Assembly: GCF_026914185.1 (NCBI RefSeq)
Contig: NC_070560.1
Location: 2,285,501 to 2,349,500, forward strand
DNA length: 64,000 bases
Origin: Puccinia triticina
Taxonomy: Eukaryota > Basidiomycota > Pucciniomycetes > Pucciniales > Pucciniaceae
Direction of reading: 5' to 3'
In this document: positions 63,090 through 64,000 of the stretch, piece by piece
How the letters are laid out: each line of letters opens with the position of its first letter
Position numbering within the stretch: position 1 is the first letter of the stretch
Notes under the pieces: generated by a model
The model's input: only the letters and a program-made list of their open reading frames with translations
Databases searched by the model: none
Told to the model about the DNA's origin: nothing
Position numbers and translations under genes: made by a program

Positions 63090-64000
63090 TGTCAGCCGGG
63101 CTACTATAATAAGTTAGAGCCCGGCTAACTATTGTAAAATTACAAAAATTGTATGTACTAATAGCGGCGCAGAGCGCCGCGTACAAGTAAACTTCTTTCT
63201 TGGGAAAGACTTAGCTGCGGCGCGGAGCGCCGCGCACAGAATAAAAACAACAAAGAATTATATACATAATAACAAGATCCCTTAGACGAGTAGGGATAAT
63301 AGCTCCGGCTGCAGAATTGGCAGGAGAAAGAACAATATTCTCAAGCCAAGAGAACGGGTTGCCATACAATCTCAAGAGACTACTAAACCAAGAGTAGTCT
63401 CCATGAGAAATAGAAATACTCCGGCCGGGGAGGAGAGAAACAGAACTATACTACTCCTCCTCCCCCGGCCAATGATTAAACACAAAACCACGCTATTCCT
63501 CGAGCCAAGGAATAGCAAAAAGATCACATGACAAGTAAAAATGAACAGGAGCAAAGAGACTAGTAGAATTCCCCTTCACTCCCGTCACTCTTGTCAGAAG
63601 CACGCCTTCCTCCGGCCAAGAAACCAAGGAAGCATTTGCAATGAGAGCTACAACCCTACCGGTTGTAGCTCGAATATATAATTGAGGGCCTTTGGGCGAA
63701 GGAAGGCCCCTCAGATACCTTTTATAACCAGTTTGACGCCTCGCCAGTCTCGCCACTTGTCTCACCGACCAGTTCGCCAGCCTGACATCGCCTCGACTTC
63801 GGTTTTTATCGGATCGATTGTGTTTTTTTGTCGCAGACTTCCTTTTACAAGGAAGTCTGTGTTTTTTTTCCTTTCTATCGGGATTTTTATCCCCTTATAT
63901 CTCCTGGGAGTGTTCTATTGCGCAAATACCCCCTTGTTAAGGGCCCCAGACGTCACAGGCTACAAATACCCCTGCGCATATCGTGCGCAGGCCCTGTAAG
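63090..64000 (+). repeat. 3' LTR of the chromovirus, cut by window end
   Basis: 911 bp match the left LTR from its first base, with scattered substitutions and indels. The last about 200 bp of the LTR and the target duplication lie outside the window. Confidence 0.9.

Larger units (their letters stand above)
40962..64000 (+). mobile_element. Old Ty3/gypsy chromovirus, host of nested insertions (right LTR cut by window)
   Basis: The left LTR is 40962-42084; the right LTR starts at 63090 after a purine tract and runs past the window end. The internal coding order is ORF1, gag, protease, RT, RNase H, integrase and chromodomain, all on the plus strand. Four other elements are inserted into it. 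The LTR copies differ at many sites, including a 12-bp indel near 41210. The coding parts carry stops and frameshifts. It is therefore an inactive, older copy. Confidence 0.88.

Overview
The window reads as nuclear DNA of a rust fungus (Pucciniales, most likely Puccinia or a close relative). The main reason is a divergently transcribed pair of homeodomain genes, HD2 (3803-5241, minus) and HD1 (5671-7598, plus), with the gene structure of the basidiomycete HD (b) mating-type locus. Short GT-AG introns, small secreted proteins and dense nested LTR retrotransposons fit the same assignment. No species call can be made from sequence alone.

Layout. 1-3800: repeats and one small cysteine-rich secreted protein gene (1471-1961). 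3803-7598: the HD locus with a 430-bp shared promoter. 8950 to about 20150: three tandem diverged copies of a 3.8-kb unit, each with a 113-114-residue gene of unknown function (9351, 13060, 16941). Two unit junctions hold about 40-bp fragments resembling the end of HD1 exon 1, and unit 2 carries a 453-bp TIR element. 21098-25107 and 27487-29781: two paralogous secreted-protein genes (21 and 11 exons) in which every intron is phase 1. 32310-37533 (minus): a third secreted-protein gene with about 20 exons and the same all-phase-1 structure. 37971-40961: small TIR elements and repeats.

40962 to beyond the right edge is one old Ty3/gypsy chromovirus with nested insertions: an apparently intact 9.5-kb Ty3/gypsy element in reverse orientation (43716-53239), a small foldback element (53885-54087), a gag-only LTR element (55842-59139) and an 852-bp TIR element with four consecutive perfect hairpins (61462-62313). 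The chromovirus is broken by stops, frameshifts and these insertions.

The intact inner element encodes Gag-protease and RT-RNaseH-integrase, linked by a textbook -1 frameshift signal. It also carries two unexpected accessory genes between pol and its 3' LTR: an RRM-like protein in sense and a TATA-driven antisense gene for a protein with an arginine-rich stretch. A 700-bp region of repeated palindromes separates them.

The two most unusual systems are (i) the symmetric phase-1 micro-exon secreted genes, whose architecture would let exons be skipped, duplicated or swapped without breaking frame, and (ii) the retrotransposon with its accessory RRM/antisense module.
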